A stretch of 64,000 bases of DNA from Streptomyces flavofungini (GCF_030388665.1 NZ_CP128846.1:248001-312000); one strand, 5' to 3'. Positions 34,423-43,387 are shown, numbered from the stretch's first letter. The notes: a model not told the origin generated them from the sequence alone. Made by a program: numbers and translations.

Positions 34423-36066
34423 ATGACCGCTACGAACACACTCAAGGAGACGAACAGGGGGGAGCGCGCGAACGCGGCGGGGCCGAGGGAATGGCTCGGC
34501 CTCTTCGTGCTGACGCTGCCCACGATCCTGCTGGCGCTCGACGCGACCGTGCTGAATCTGGCCGTGCCCGACATCAGCGCCGATCTCGGCCCGAGCAGCG
34601 CCCAACTGCTGTGGGCGGTCGACATCTACGGCTTCATGATCGCTGGTTTCCTGGTGACGATGGGCACGCTGGGCGACCGCATCGGCCGCCGCAGACTCCT
34701 GATGTTCGGCGCCCTGGGCTTCGGTCTCGCCTCGGTCCTGGCGGCGACGTCCACCAGCCCCGAGATGCTGATCGCCGCCCGCGCGCTGCTCGGCATCACG
34801 GGCGCCACCCTGATGCCGTCCACGCTGGCGCTGATCAGCAACATGTTCAAGGACCCGCGGCAGCGCGGGGTGGCCATCAGCGTGTGGGTCACCTGCTTCT
34901 CCGTGGGCATCGCCGTCGGACCGGTCCTCGGTGGTCTGCTCCTTGAGTGGTTCTGGTGGGGTTCGGTGTTCCTGCTGGGCGTCCCCGTGATGGTCGTGCT
35001 GCTGGTGACCGCGCCGCTGCTCCTGCCGGAGTACCGGGACCCGGCGGCGGGCCGCGTCGACGCGGCCAGTGTGGTGCTTTCGCTGGTGACGGTGCTTCCG
35101 GGCATCTACGGCGTCAAGCGTCTCGCCGAGCACGGCGTCGACGCCTTCGCGGTGGCGGCCCTGCTGACCGGTGCGGTCTTCGGCACCCTCTTCGTGCTCC
35201 GGCAGCGCCGGCTCGCCGACCCGCTGCTCGATCTGCGGCTGTTCCAGAACCGCGCGTTCAGCGCCGCGCTGCTCGTGCTGCTCCTCGGCCTGGGCGTGAT
35301 GGGCGGGCTCTACCTCTTCATCACGCAGTACCTGCAGCTCGTCGAGGGTCTCTCCCCGCTCGAGGCCGGTCTGTGGCTGCTGCCCGCCGCGCTCGCGCTG
35401 ATCGTCGCCTCGTCGCTCACCCCGGCGCTGGCCCGCCGGATCCGTCCCGGGTACGTCGTCGGCGGCGCTCTGCTCGTCTCCGTGGCCGGCTACGCCCTCA
35501 TCGCCCAGGTGGACAGCCACGGCGGGCTGCCCCTGCTCGTGACCGGCTTCGTCCTCGTCTACACCGGCATCAGCCCCATGATGGTCCTCGGCACGGACCT
35601 GGTGGTCGGCTCGGCCCCGCCGGAGAAGGCGGGTTCGGCCGCGGCGATGTCGGAGACGGGCATGGAGTTCGGCATCGCCCTCGGCATCGCCGGACTCGGC
35701 AGCGTGGTCACGGCCGTCTACCGCGACGAGACCAACGACACCCTTCCCCGCGCCCTCCCGGAGGACACCGCGCACGCGGCCCGCGACACGCTCGCCAACG
35801 CGGACGCCGCGGCCCGTGAACTGTCCGGCCCCTTGGGCGAGCAGCTCCTGGAACCCGCGCGGCAGGCCTTCACTTCCGGCCTGAACGTCGCCGCCGGGGT
35901 CGCGGGCACCGTCGTGGCGGTGCTCGCGGTGGCAGCGATGGTGCTGCTGCGGCAGGTGCGGACGGGCTTCGAGGAGGAGGCCGGGGGCAAGGCCGAGGAC
36001 CAGGACGCCGCCGGGACGGCCGACGGAGTCGCGAAGACGAGGGTCGCCGCGGGCGAGAGCCACTGA
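34423..36066 (+). CDS. MFS multidrug efflux transporter, EmrB/QacA (DHA2) family
   Basis: Proton-coupled drug exporter with about 14 transmembrane helices, 547 residues. It has the motif D region LDATVLNLAVPDISADL, motif A GDRIGRRRLL, motif C GPVLGGLL, helices such as WAVDIYGFMIAGFLVTMG, and a late cytoplasmic/extracellular segment after SGPLGEQLLEPARQ. GAAAGG precedes the ATG. It is divergent from the SARP-NB-ARC regulator, which probably activates it through the direct repeats at 34305-34344. A strong hairpin follows. Confidence 0.93.
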   Translation: MTATNTLKETNRGERANAAGPREWLGLFVLTLPTILLALDATVLNLAVPDISADLGPSSAQLLWAVDIYGFMIAGFLVTMGTLGDRIGRRRLLMFGALGFGLASVLAATSTSPEMLIAARALLGITGATLMPSTLALISNMFKDPRQRGVAISVWVTCFSVGIAVGPVLGGLLLEWFWWGSVFLLGVPVMVVLLVTAPLLLPEYRDPAAGRVDAASVVLSLVTVLPGIYGVKRLAEHGVDAFAVAALLTGAVFGTLFVLRQRRLADPLLDLRLFQNRAFSAALLVLLLGLGVMGGLYLFITQYLQLVEGLSPLEAGLWLLPAALALIVASSLTPALARRIRPGYVVGGALLVSVAGYALIAQVDSHGGLPLLVTGFVLVYTGISPMMVLGTDLVVGSAPPEKAGSAAAMSETGMEFGIALGIAGLGSVVTAVYRDETNDTLPRALPEDTAHAARDTLANADAAARELSGPLGEQLLEPARQAFTSGLNVAAGVAGTVVAVLAVAAMVLLRQVRTGFEEEAGGKAEDQDAAGTADGVAKTRVAAGESH

Positions 36067-36078
36067 GGACGGCCCGAT

Positions 36079-36127
36079 GGGGTGGCGCGGCGGACGGCGC
36101 TCGACACGCCGTCCGCCACACCACCCC
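36079..36127. terminator. Bidirectional hairpin terminator
   Basis: Two 21-nt arms (36079-36099 and 36107-36127) are complementary at 19 positions around a 7-nt loop, starting 12 bp after the MFS stop and ending 23 bp before the stop of the convergent GNAT gene. A stem this long in a convergent gap indicates a two-way terminator. Confidence 0.8.
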
Positions 36128-36150
36128 AGAACCCGTTGCCGCCCGCGGCG

Positions 36151-36681
36151 TTACCGTCGAAGGCCGAGGTGGAATCGCGTGTAGTCCGCGAACTCCGCCA
36201 CCTGCTCGAAGCCCAGGCGCCCGAGCAGCGCCACGCTCCGGTCGTTGCCGTGCGTCACCCCGGCGTAGATGTCCGTCGCCGCGAGCTCCCGCGCCGCGTG
36301 TCCGTACAGCGCCGCGCACGCCGCCGTGGCGCGGCCCGCGCCCTGGTGGGCCTCGTCGATCCAGTAGCCGGTGCCGTAGTTCGGCGGGTCGACGGCGATG
36401 AGGTCGACGCGGCCGATCAGTTCGCCGCCGAGACGGATGCCGTAGCGCAGGTCGGGGGCGGGGTCGTCGGCCAGGTGGGCGCGGACCCAGGCCGGGGTGG
36501 CGCGGCTCTCCTCCTGGTAGTCGCCGAGGCGGCTCAGGTGCTGCCGGTTGCGGTCCAGGAGCGCGTAGTAGGCGTCGGCGTCCTCGGCGGTCAGTTCCCG
36601 GAGCACCAGGTCCGGCTGGTCCGTGGGGAGGTCGGGGGCCCGGCCGTGGGGAGTCGCGGATTTCGTCACGCTGCCGAACAT
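36151..36681 (-). CDS. GNAT-family acetyltransferase, RimJ/RimL-like
   Basis: Acetyl-CoA-dependent acetyltransferase of 176 residues. RimJ/RimL-type features are LVLRELTAEDADAYYALLDRN, IGRVDLIAVDPPNYGTGYWIDEAHQGAGRAT (acetyl-CoA loop QGAGRA) and NDRSVALLGRLGFEQVAEF. Relatives acetylate ribosomal protein N-termini or other amines; the target here is unknown. It is convergent with the MFS gene and stands alone. Confidence 0.9.
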   Translation of the reverse strand: MFGSVTKSATPHGRAPDLPTDQPDLVLRELTAEDADAYYALLDRNRQHLSRLGDYQEESRATPAWVRAHLADDPAPDLRYGIRLGGELIGRVDLIAVDPPNYGTGYWIDEAHQGAGRATAACAALYGHAARELAATDIYAGVTHGNDRSVALLGRLGFEQVAEFADYTRFHLGLRR

Positions 36682-36801
36682 ACGGGGGCGTGAGGTCGGC
36701 GCTCAACACAATTACCGCGCACCGACCGGAAGGCGTCCACCCACCCGTCTGCTGGCCCTCCCGGCTGGGGCGAGAAGGGCCGGCAGCTTCGCTGACGGCG
36801 G

Positions 36802-37077
36802 CTACGTGGAACGGGCGTGCCGGGCGACGGACAGCTCACAGCCGCCGTCCCCGCACGAACGCCGCAACCGCCCGTTCGACAGGGTCTGCAGCAGCCCGAT
36901 CGCCCAGCACATGGGGCATCCACGCAAGGCGAGCAGCCCCAGCGGCGCCAGCAGGAGTCCGGCAGGACCGACCACCGGGATCAGCAGCACCGAACCGGCC
37001 AAGGCACCGAATCCCAGGGCGCCGCGCGCCAAGTGCCGGGGCAACGACCTACTGGCGAAGCTCCGCCGGTCAGTCAT
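36802..37077 (-). CDS. Small cysteine-containing membrane protein downstream of the ECF sigma factor
   Basis: A 91-residue protein with one long hydrophobic region, perhaps a hairpin of two helices (GALGFGALAGSVLLIPVVGP, GLLLAPLGLLAL). Two CxxC-like pairs follow: GCPMCWAIG and SCGDGGCEL. It resembles small DUF2892/YgaP-like membrane proteins. The ATG overlaps the sigma-factor stop by 8 bp, so it is translationally coupled. By position it could be an anti-sigma or sensor whose cysteines bind metal or respond to redox state, but that role is inferred only from context. Confidence 0.75.
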   Translation of the reverse strand: MTDRRSFASRSLPRHLARGALGFGALAGSVLLIPVVGPAGLLLAPLGLLALRGCPMCWAIGLLQTLSNGRLRRSCGDGGCELSVARHARST

Positions 37078-37630
37078 GGCCCCCTCCCGGAACAGGCTCG
37101 GGTGTTCCCTGCAACGCCTGGCGGACCGCCACGCGGGCACGGTGCAGCCTCGACTTCATCGCGGCGGTACTCAGGCCGAGCGCGTCGGCGACCATCCGCC
37201 CGCTGTAGCCCTGGATGTCCCGCAGGATCAGCACACGCCGCTGGTCGGCGGGCAGTTCGGCGATCGCCGCCGCCACCCGGCCCGCTTCCAGGCGCTGCAG
37301 CACCTCGTCCTCGAACGACGGCACGGCGGTGTCCGGGACCGGCCCGTGGCTGCGCAGGCTCAGACGTGCCCGCCGCAGGCATTCGTTGCGTACGATCCGG
37401 AACATCCACGACGCCAGCGCCCCGGAAGCCCGCAGCATTCCGATCTTGCGATACAGGATGATCAGCGCTTCCTGTGCGGCGTCCTCGGCGTCCTGCGGCG
37501 TGGCGCACAACGAGTACGCGAACCGCTGCACATGCGGATGCGAGCCGCTCACCAGAGCGGCCGTGGCTTCCACGTCGCCCTCCTGTGCCGCGGCGATCAG
37601 CTGATCCCCGGGCCAAGTCACGTCAGCCAC
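37070..37630 (-). CDS. ECF (group 4) RNA polymerase sigma factor
   Basis: Extracytoplasmic-function sigma factor of 186 residues. Region 2 includes FAYSLCATPQDAEDAAQEAL and MFRIVRNECLRRAR; region 4 is IAELPADQRRVLILRDIQGY with GLSTAAMKSRLHRARVAVR, a complete helix-turn-helix. The GTG at 37630 is chosen because AAGGGG lies 7 nt upstream and because a 29-codon ORF with its own ribosome site ends just inside it. The downstream small membrane protein overlaps its stop. The three genes form one operon. Confidence 0.9.
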   Translation of the reverse strand: MADVTWPGDQLIAAAQEGDVEATAALVSGSHPHVQRFAYSLCATPQDAEDAAQEALIILYRKIGMLRASGALASWMFRIVRNECLRRARLSLRSHGPVPDTAVPSFEDEVLQRLEAGRVAAAIAELPADQRRVLILRDIQGYSGRMVADALGLSTAAMKSRLHRARVAVRQALQGTPEPVPGGGHD

Positions 37631-37712
37631 GCGAACGCCCCTTCTGACGCCGCACGACGAACGTGCACACACAGATGAGCACAGCCGCGACGATGACGGC
37701 ACCAATGATCAC
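37623..37712 (-). CDS. 29-residue single-pass membrane microprotein
   Basis: A GTG ORF with a perfect AGGAGG 6 nt upstream (37719-37724) encodes MIIGAVIVAAVLICVCTFVV followed by a basic tail RRQKGRSRG. That is one hydrophobic helix with a Cys-x-Cys and a positive cytoplasmic end. It overlaps the sigma-factor start by 8 bp, a layout used for translational coupling. Shortness is the main doubt; the ribosome site, coupling and membrane-like composition argue for a real gene. It may be a membrane anchor or regulator of the sigma system. Confidence 0.55.
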   Translation of the reverse strand: MIIGAVIVAAVLICVCTFVVRRQKGRSRG

Positions 37713-37784
37713 GACGAACCTCCTGTTCCTGTGCCGACGGAGCTGTCCGCACACGCACAAGAGGCACCAGGGCCGCCAAAGGAT

Positions 37785-38606
37785 TCACCCCTCCTGCGGC
37801 GGGGCCGGGCGGGTGGCCTCCCGGCGCACGGTCCAGATCGCGCCCAGCGGGGTGAGCCCCAGACCGCGGGCCACCGCCTTCGAGGCGTGGTTCGTGCTGG
37901 TCGTGCTGTAGAAGAGGACGTCCTTGGTGGGGCGTACGCGCTCCGCCCAGGCCGCGACGCAGACGCGCGCGAGGCCGCGGCCCCGGTGGTCGGGTCGGGT
38001 CCAGATGCCCGCTTCGGCGGCGAGGTCGCCGGCCGCGGGGGTGTGGCAGATCGACACCGGCTCCCGGCCCCGTACGGCCATGGCCCACTCCCCCAGGTCC
38101 CCGGCGATGAGTCCGGTCCACTCGCCGGGCTGCCAGTTGTCGGGGCGGATCAGGTCCCGTGCGGCCGCCCGGCCCGCGGTGGTGGGGACCAGGACGGGCA
38201 GCGGGCCGACAGCGGGCGTGGCGAGGCGCGCGGGGAAGAGCCAGGACGGGCCGCCCTCGACGGACGCCCTCTGGCCGCCGAGCTCGACGGCCAGGCGTTC
38301 CAGCGTGCGGGGCGGCCGGTCCGGGGCGTACGGCTCGTCGTCGGCGTGGCCGGCGGGATCGCCGTCCGGGCGGGCGGGCGGCACGACGCCGGGGCCGAGT
38401 GCGAGCAGCCGGGCCCGCGGTGACCACGCCCAGACGGCGAGGACGGTCGCGTCCCGCACGGCGGGCGGCGCACCCGTTTCCGGTACGAGCCCGTGGATCG
38501 CGTCGACCTCCAGGGCGAGGAGCCGCGCCTCCTCCCTGTCCGGCGCGTCCCGGGACACCTCGCTCCCGGCCGGCTCCCCCTTCTTCGACTCACCCGCACT
38601 CGCCAT
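37785..38606 (-). CDS. GNAT-family acetyltransferase, two-part
   Basis: A 273-residue protein with a GNAT domain at the C-terminus: EPVSICHTPAAGDLAAEAGI, WTRPDHRGRGLARVCVAAWAE (acetyl-CoA loop HRGRGLA) and STNHASKAVARGLGLTPLGA. The N-terminal half has ATVLAVWAWSPRARLLALGP and RTLERLAVELGG, possibly a degenerate second GNAT-like lobe. No Shine-Dalgarno; TAGCCT ends 6 nt before the ATG at 38606, pointing to a leaderless mRNA. Substrate unknown. Confidence 0.8.
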   Translation of the reverse strand: MASAGESKKGEPAGSEVSRDAPDREEARLLALEVDAIHGLVPETGAPPAVRDATVLAVWAWSPRARLLALGPGVVPPARPDGDPAGHADDEPYAPDRPPRTLERLAVELGGQRASVEGGPSWLFPARLATPAVGPLPVLVPTTAGRAAARDLIRPDNWQPGEWTGLIAGDLGEWAMAVRGREPVSICHTPAAGDLAAEAGIWTRPDHRGRGLARVCVAAWAERVRPTKDVLFYSTTSTNHASKAVARGLGLTPLGAIWTVRREATRPAPPQEG

Positions 38607-38635
38607 CCGGCCAGGCTATCTCCGGCTCGCGTCGG

Positions 38636-40045
38636 CTAACTCCGCAGGACCTTCAGGGCCTTGTCGAAGGCCGAGTCCCTGTTCTGCTCGAACTCCTCGT
38701 CCGTGAAGACCGGTTCGGTCAGGTGCGGGGGGATTCCGGGGCCGTCGAAGGTGGTTCCCGACCGGGTCAGGAACTCCTCGTTCGGCAGCCACGTCCCCAT
38801 GCCGACGATGGGCAGCCTGCGCGGCAGGACGTCCGAGAACACGCCCTGCGTGGGCTGCCCGATCCGCACGGCCGAGCCCGGCCGGTCGATCAGTGCCTGG
38901 ACGAACGTCTCGCCCGCGCTCACCGTCGACCCGCCGGTGAGCACCGCGACGGGTCCGGTGTAGCGGGGCGCGGCGGCGGGCGTGACGCGCACGGGCTGCG
39001 GGCGGGTGTGCCGGGTGGGGTCGGCGGGGTCGTTGCGGGCGCGCTTGGAGTAGGCGACGTAGCCGGTGTCGGTGAGGCGCCCCGCGAGATGGATTCCCAG
39101 GGCGTCCGAGCCGCCGCCGTTGATCCGCAGGTCGATGATCAGGCCGCGCAGCTTCCGCGTGCGGTCCTTGGTGAAGACGGCCTCCAGCGCCCGGTCCAGC
39201 TCGGCGAGCTGCTCGGCGTACGGAGCGCCGTCGCCCGCATACCCGCTGAAGCCGGAGATCCGCAGGTAGCCCTGGTCGCCCGGCAGGTCGGCGTAGGTGA
39301 TGCGGCCCTTGGCGAAGTCCTGGACGTTCCCGGCTCCCTTCAGGTCGCGCGCGAGCACGAACTTCTTGACCCGGGCGTCCAGTTCCTCGCCGGGCGGCAC
39401 CGTCCCGGGCCGGCCCCGGTTGAAGTACCGGTCGCCGTAGCCCACTCCGGAGTGCATGTCCTCGAGCGGGTCGAGCATCCGGGAGAAGATCGTGAACAGT
39501 TCCTCGGGGGTGGTACCGGCGTGCACCTCGGTCCGGTACCGGTCGCGCATCGCGTGCCAGTCGACGCCCTTGGCCGCGAAGAAGGGGTAGTTCTCCTCGT
39601 ACGACTGCCAGAAGACGTCGAAGGTCGCCACGGGGCCCTGCGGTGCCGGTCGCGTGCAGGTGGCGGGGAGCTTCCCGACGCGCCGCAGCTCCTGATGGCC
39701 TGTGCTGCCGTCCATCCGCAGGGTCGCCCGGTCCCGGCCGGGGGCGGTGCGCAGGGTCAGGCCGACGCCGTTCCCGTCGAGGTAGCGATCGGGGCCCGTC
39801 CGCTGCGCGACGTCGCCCTCGAGGCAGCTCACGGCCGTGGTCTCGTACTCCTGGAGCACGCCGTCGCGAATCGACCACACCGCGCCATATCCGTCCACAC
39901 GCCATAGGCCGGACTCCGGTGATTTCAGCCTGTCGACTTCCGGCGTGATCTTCGCTGGTGTGACCGCCGTCGCCGCCTCCGCGGTCACGCCCGATGCCAC
40001 GGTCAGCGCCAGGGCCGTCATCGCAGCCGTCGTCGCCCTTCGCAT
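38636..40045 (-). CDS. Secreted S41-family (C-terminal processing/tricorn-like) peptidase
   Basis: Exported serine protease of 469 residues. A signal peptide (ATTAAMTALALTVASGVTAEA) leads to an S41 N-terminal helical region (FWQSYEENYPFFAAKGVDWH), LDPLEDMHSGV, the strand RGLIIDLRINGGGSDALGIHL, and the nucleophile segment VAVLTGGSTVSAGETFVQAL with the late Gly-Gln-Pro-Thr-Gln-Gly. No PDZ domain is obvious. The ATG at 40045 is preferred over the one six bases upstream (40051) because AGAGGA lies 6 nt before it. Role in envelope protein turnover is inferred. Confidence 0.9.
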   Translation of the reverse strand: MRRATTAAMTALALTVASGVTAEAATAVTPAKITPEVDRLKSPESGLWRVDGYGAVWSIRDGVLQEYETTAVSCLEGDVAQRTGPDRYLDGNGVGLTLRTAPGRDRATLRMDGSTGHQELRRVGKLPATCTRPAPQGPVATFDVFWQSYEENYPFFAAKGVDWHAMRDRYRTEVHAGTTPEELFTIFSRMLDPLEDMHSGVGYGDRYFNRGRPGTVPPGEELDARVKKFVLARDLKGAGNVQDFAKGRITYADLPGDQGYLRISGFSGYAGDGAPYAEQLAELDRALEAVFTKDRTRKLRGLIIDLRINGGGSDALGIHLAGRLTDTGYVAYSKRARNDPADPTRHTRPQPVRVTPAAAPRYTGPVAVLTGGSTVSAGETFVQALIDRPGSAVRIGQPTQGVFSDVLPRRLPIVGMGTWLPNEEFLTRSGTTFDGPGIPPHLTEPVFTDEEFEQNRDSAFDKALKVLRS

Positions 40046-40220
40046 GCGCATTCCTCTCGTTCGGGCGTTTCGTCTCCTTCGAAAAACATGTCCCGGGCCT
40101 CACTTCTGAGAAACGTGACCCGGCTCTCAAAGCAATCCCTTCGCTTTCTGTTATGCCGCCCCGGCACGCAGGATCTCCCCATCAGCGAGGTCACACCGGA
40201 ACCAGGACGGGAGAGCTTTC
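40046..40220. other. Intergenic region upstream of the peptidase
   Basis: The area 40080-40170 is the least GC-rich part of the neighbourhood (AAAAACATG and AAAGCAATCCCTTCGCTTTC), as expected for a promoter region. I see no clear -35/-10 pair, hairpin or operator. Confidence 0.4.
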
Positions 40221-40526
40221 GTGGAGCACGACCGGCGGCAGCCCGGACAGGCCGACGGCGGGGAGCCGACCGCTCCCGTCGCCGTGGGCCGCGGACGGCG
40301 AGCGGTGGGCGCCCCGGCGGGGGCGCCTCGCGCGCTGCTCCCGCGCGTGCGCCGCGTGCACGGGGCACGATGCGCCCCGCACCTCCACGGAGGGACTCCT
40401 GACCGGTCCCGCGCCCGTACCGCCGCCGACGGTGGGCACCATCCACCTGACCGCCCCGACAGCCCTGACCGCCCCGACCTGACCCGTCCCCTTCCGACCA
40501 CACTGAGGCATTCCCCCACACCATGA
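40221..40526 (+). CDS. Doubtful small Arg/Pro-rich ORF before the CAP-domain gene
   Basis: A GTG ORF of 101 codons with GGGAGA 7 nt upstream. Its TGA overlaps the ATG of the next gene (ATGA), which is suggestive. However the protein (MEHDRRQPGQADGGEPTAP, later PDRPDSPDRPDLTRP) is low-complexity and its third-position G/C bias is weaker than in its neighbours. It may be only a leader of the downstream mRNA. Confidence 0.25.
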   Translation: MEHDRRQPGQADGGEPTAPVAVGRGRRAVGAPAGAPRALLPRVRRVHGARCAPHLHGGTPDRSRARTAADGGHHPPDRPDSPDRPDLTRPLPTTLRHSPTP

Positions 40527-41542
40527 ATCCACAAGATCCGGCAGATCCGCTGTCCCGCCGGCGCCCCGCCGACTCCACGACACCCGGCGGCCCCTACCCG
40601 CACCACCCGGACCCGTACGCCCACGCCCCGGGCACCGGCCCGGGCCGGGCGTACCCCCCGCCCCACGGCACCGACGCACACTTCACCGACGACGTCACGG
40701 CGATATCCCCGGCTGCGTCCGGCGCCCCGGGTCCGCGTGCCGAGCTGCGGCAGCGGCGCACCACGCGGCGCCGCAGGCAGGCCATCGCGGCGGGCGCGGG
40801 CATCGCGGCGATCGCGACGCTGACCGCCGTCATGCAGTGGGGCTCGGACGGCTCCGACACCCCGGAGCAGACCGCCGCCGCGGCAGCGATGGACACCGGT
40901 ACGGACTCGGACACGGACTCGGACACGGACGAACCCACGTCGTCGAGCGAGGCGCCGTCCGCCACGCCGAAGGCGAAGAAGCCCGAGTCCGCGTCCCCGT
41001 CGAAGCCCGCCGAGCCGAAGAAGTCCGAGTCGGCGAAGCCCTCGAAGAAGCCCGAGCGGGCGCCGGCGGGGAAGCCCGAGGTGACGAAGCCTTCGGCGCC
41101 CCCGAGAACCAGCCGCCCTGCCCCCACGCCGACCCCCAAGGCCCCCTCGGCCGCGGCCTCGGGGTCGACCGCCCAGCAGGTGCTCGGCCTGGTCAACGCC
41201 GAACGCCAGAAAGCCGGTTGCCGTCCGCTCACGAACAACAGCAAACTCGCCACGGCGGCGCAGCGCCACTCCGCCGACATGAAGGCGCGCAACTACTTCT
41301 CGCACACCTCCCCCGACGGCACCGACCCGGGCAAGCGCATCACCGCCGCGGGCTACCGGTGGAGCACCTACGGCGAGAACATCGCCCGCGGCCAGCAGAC
41401 CGCCAAGTCGGTCATGTCCTCCTGGATGAACAGCGAGGGCCACCGCGCCAACATCCTCAACTGCTCGTTCAAGGAGCTGGGGGTGGGCATCGTGAAGGGT
41501 TCCGGCGGGCCGTGGTGGACGCAGAACTTCGGCGCGCGGTGA
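40523..41542 (+). CDS. CAP/SCP-domain extracellular protein with membrane anchor
   Basis: A 339-residue protein. It has a Pro-rich cytoplasmic N-terminus, a basic segment RQRRTTRRRRQAI and one membrane helix (AAGAGIAAIATLTAVMQW, about 90-108). A long Ser/Thr/Lys/Pro linker follows (TDSDTDSDTDEPTSSSEAP), then a C-terminal CAP domain (about 215-339: LGLVNAERQKAGCRPLTNNS, HSADMKARNYFSHTSPDG, GENIARGQQT, HRANILNCSFKELGVG). The CAP His/Glu residues are present. Such YkwD-like proteins sit at the cell surface; activity is unknown. Confidence 0.88.
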   Translation: MNPQDPADPLSRRRPADSTTPGGPYPHHPDPYAHAPGTGPGRAYPPPHGTDAHFTDDVTAISPAASGAPGPRAELRQRRTTRRRRQAIAAGAGIAAIATLTAVMQWGSDGSDTPEQTAAAAAMDTGTDSDTDSDTDEPTSSSEAPSATPKAKKPESASPSKPAEPKKSESAKPSKKPERAPAGKPEVTKPSAPPRTSRPAPTPTPKAPSAAASGSTAQQVLGLVNAERQKAGCRPLTNNSKLATAAQRHSADMKARNYFSHTSPDGTDPGKRITAAGYRWSTYGENIARGQQTAKSVMSSWMNSEGHRANILNCSFKELGVGIVKGSGGPWWTQNFGAR

Positions 41543-41713
41543 TGGGCGCGTGGTGATGCGACGGATGGTCATCCGGCGCACGGTGTCGCGGCGCACGGCG
41601 AGCAGGTGACCTCAGCGGTCGGTGATCCCCGGGCCTCGGCGCACGGTGGTCACCGGCCGTCGGCCGCCGCCGCACCGGCTCACCGGCGAGCACCGGCCGG
41701 GGCTCGCATGCCC

Positions 41714-42672
41714 TCAGTAGCCGGTGACGTCGGCTGCTTCGACGTCCCGGCAGCCCGCGCGGCGGCGCTGGGCGCGGGCGAGGTTCCTGCGGCTCGTGGC
41801 CACCTGCGGGTGATCGGGGCCGAGGGCGCGGCAGCGTGCGACGAGCACCGCCTCGTTCTCGGCCCTGGCCTCGTCCACCCTGCCCTGGTCGAGGAGGATC
41901 GCGGCGTGGTTGCTGGGGCTGGTCAGCGTGTCGAGATCCAGCGGCCGTGGTGCTTCCTGCCTGATGCGCAGGGTGGCGCGGTGCTCGGCTTCCGACTCGC
42001 GCCACTCGCCCTGGGCGTAGAGCACTTCGGCGAGGTTGTTGCGGCTGCGCAGGGTGTCCGCGTGGTGCTCCCCGAACACGTCCGCGTCGTCGAGGAGCAC
42101 CCGCGCGCCGTCGGCGTCGGTGAGCGGCTCGACGGCGTGCAGGACCGCGCCGTCGCCCCGGACGAGGGGGCCGGCCTGACGGCTGGTCACCAGGACGAGG
42201 CCGCTGAGCGAACCGCGGATGACGCCGTCGCCGTCCCGGATCGGGACGCCGGGCGCGGTCTGTTCCTCGGGGGCGTCCACGTTGTCGAAGACGAGCACCC
42301 AGCCGGACGCGCCGTCCAGGTGCGCCCACACCAGGTCGGGCAGCCGTCGAGTGCTCATCCGGGCCCGGTCGACGCGTCCTTCGTCGGCGCCGAGACCTCG
42401 GGCCAGAGCGATCAGGGCGGTGTCGAGCGCGGCGCCGTCGGGGACCCGCAGCCACCAGGTCGGCAGGCCGCGGGCGCGGGCCCGGGCGCAGGTCTCCAGG
42501 CGAGGGAGGTCTCGCCGCAGCCGCCGACCCCGTACAGCACGTGGAAGCAGCCGTCGGGCGCGGTGGCGAGCCGGGTGAGCCGCGCCACGGTGGCATCTCG
42601 GCCGCGGATGCGGCCGGGGCCGCAGTCCCCAGGGCGGTACCGGGGAGTCCGTTCCCCGACGCGCCGGGCCAC
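41714..42672 (-). pseudogene. Broken NB-ARC/TPR (STAND-type) protein gene
   Basis: Two frames together spell a STAND NTPase. The upstream frame (from 42672) has IRGRDATVARLTRLATAPDG and the P-loop YGVGGCGETSLA. The downstream frame continues LETCARARARGLPTWWLRVP, Walker-B-like WVLVFDNVD, and TPRs HADTLRSRNNLAEVLYAQGE. One extra base near 42498-42501 would rejoin them (SLA-LETC). The P-loop Lys is Glu (GET instead of GKT), and GARVLLDDADVFGEHHADTL fuses the ATPase end straight into the TPRs, so a middle segment is also missing. It is most likely a decayed regulator or defence-type NTPase. Confidence 0.8.
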
Positions 42673-42807
42673 CGTGCCGCCCGTCCATTGTGCCCGGCTC
42701 CGGACGTCAGGGATGTCGCATTCTCACCCTTGGAGAAGATCTGAAGAACGTGAAGAATCCGTGTCCGTCCTGACACGTAACTCGTGTGACATCCGTGAGG
42801 AGAAACC

Positions 42808-43335
42808 TTGCGCCCGATCAAGTTGGCTCTGTCCCTCGGCGCCGCCTCCGTGCTGGTGGCCGCCGGAGCGGCGAGCCCTGCCGCGGCCGCGCCGGACGGC
42901 AACGGAAAGGCGATGACCTGGACGCTGCTGGCCGACGGCCCCAGCGGCACGGTCCAGGTGGGCGGTGGCCCGCTCAGCGACGCGTACACCGGTGACACGG
43001 CGGTCACGACAGCTCTGCCGGTGCTCTGCCTGAAGATCGACAACAGCAAGGCGCCCACCGGCATCACCCCCAGTTTCTACGCCGGTTGGGCCCGCGGCAC
43101 CGTCGCCGCGAGCAACCCGATCCGGGGCACCCGCCTGACCAGCCGCGCCGTCGCCGACAACGTCTGCGCCAACACCTTCGGCGCGGGCTGGCGGATGGCC
43201 GAGTTCCACGACGGCCGGTACGGCCCGAACCTGGAGAGCTCCGGCGGCTGGAGCTACTGGGCCAAGGGCGAGGTGCCCGCGGGCACCCGCTTCTGGACGG
43301 CGATCGACGACCAGCCCGCGAACCCCTGGAACTGA
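42808..43335 (+). CDS. Secreted hypothetical protein with TTG start, 175 aa
   Basis: Starts at TTG (RPIKLALSLGAASVLVAAGA) with GAGGAG 7 nt upstream. Sec signal peptide, with cleavage after AAAA near 28. The mature part has one probable disulfide pair (LPVLCLKID, ADNVCANTFG) and ends WSYWAKGEVPAGTRFWTAIDD. The fold is not recognised. It is followed by a 15-bp-stem hairpin. The rare TTG start may keep expression low. Confidence 0.75.
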   Translation: MRPIKLALSLGAASVLVAAGAASPAAAAPDGNGKAMTWTLLADGPSGTVQVGGGPLSDAYTGDTAVTTALPVLCLKIDNSKAPTGITPSFYAGWARGTVAASNPIRGTRLTSRAVADNVCANTFGAGWRMAEFHDGRYGPNLESSGGWSYWAKGEVPAGTRFWTAIDDQPANPWN

Positions 43336-43352
43336 GCCGCCCGCGAGGAACC

Positions 43353-43387
43353 GCTCCGGTCCGCCGCCCCCAGCGGCGGGCCGGAGC
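43353..43387. terminator. Hairpin terminator between convergent genes
   Basis: GCTCCGGTCCGCCGC (43353-43367) and GCGGCGGGCCGGAGC (43373-43387) pair at 14 of 15 positions around a 5-nt loop, in the convergent gap between the secreted protein gene and the GAPDH gene. Confidence 0.75.
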
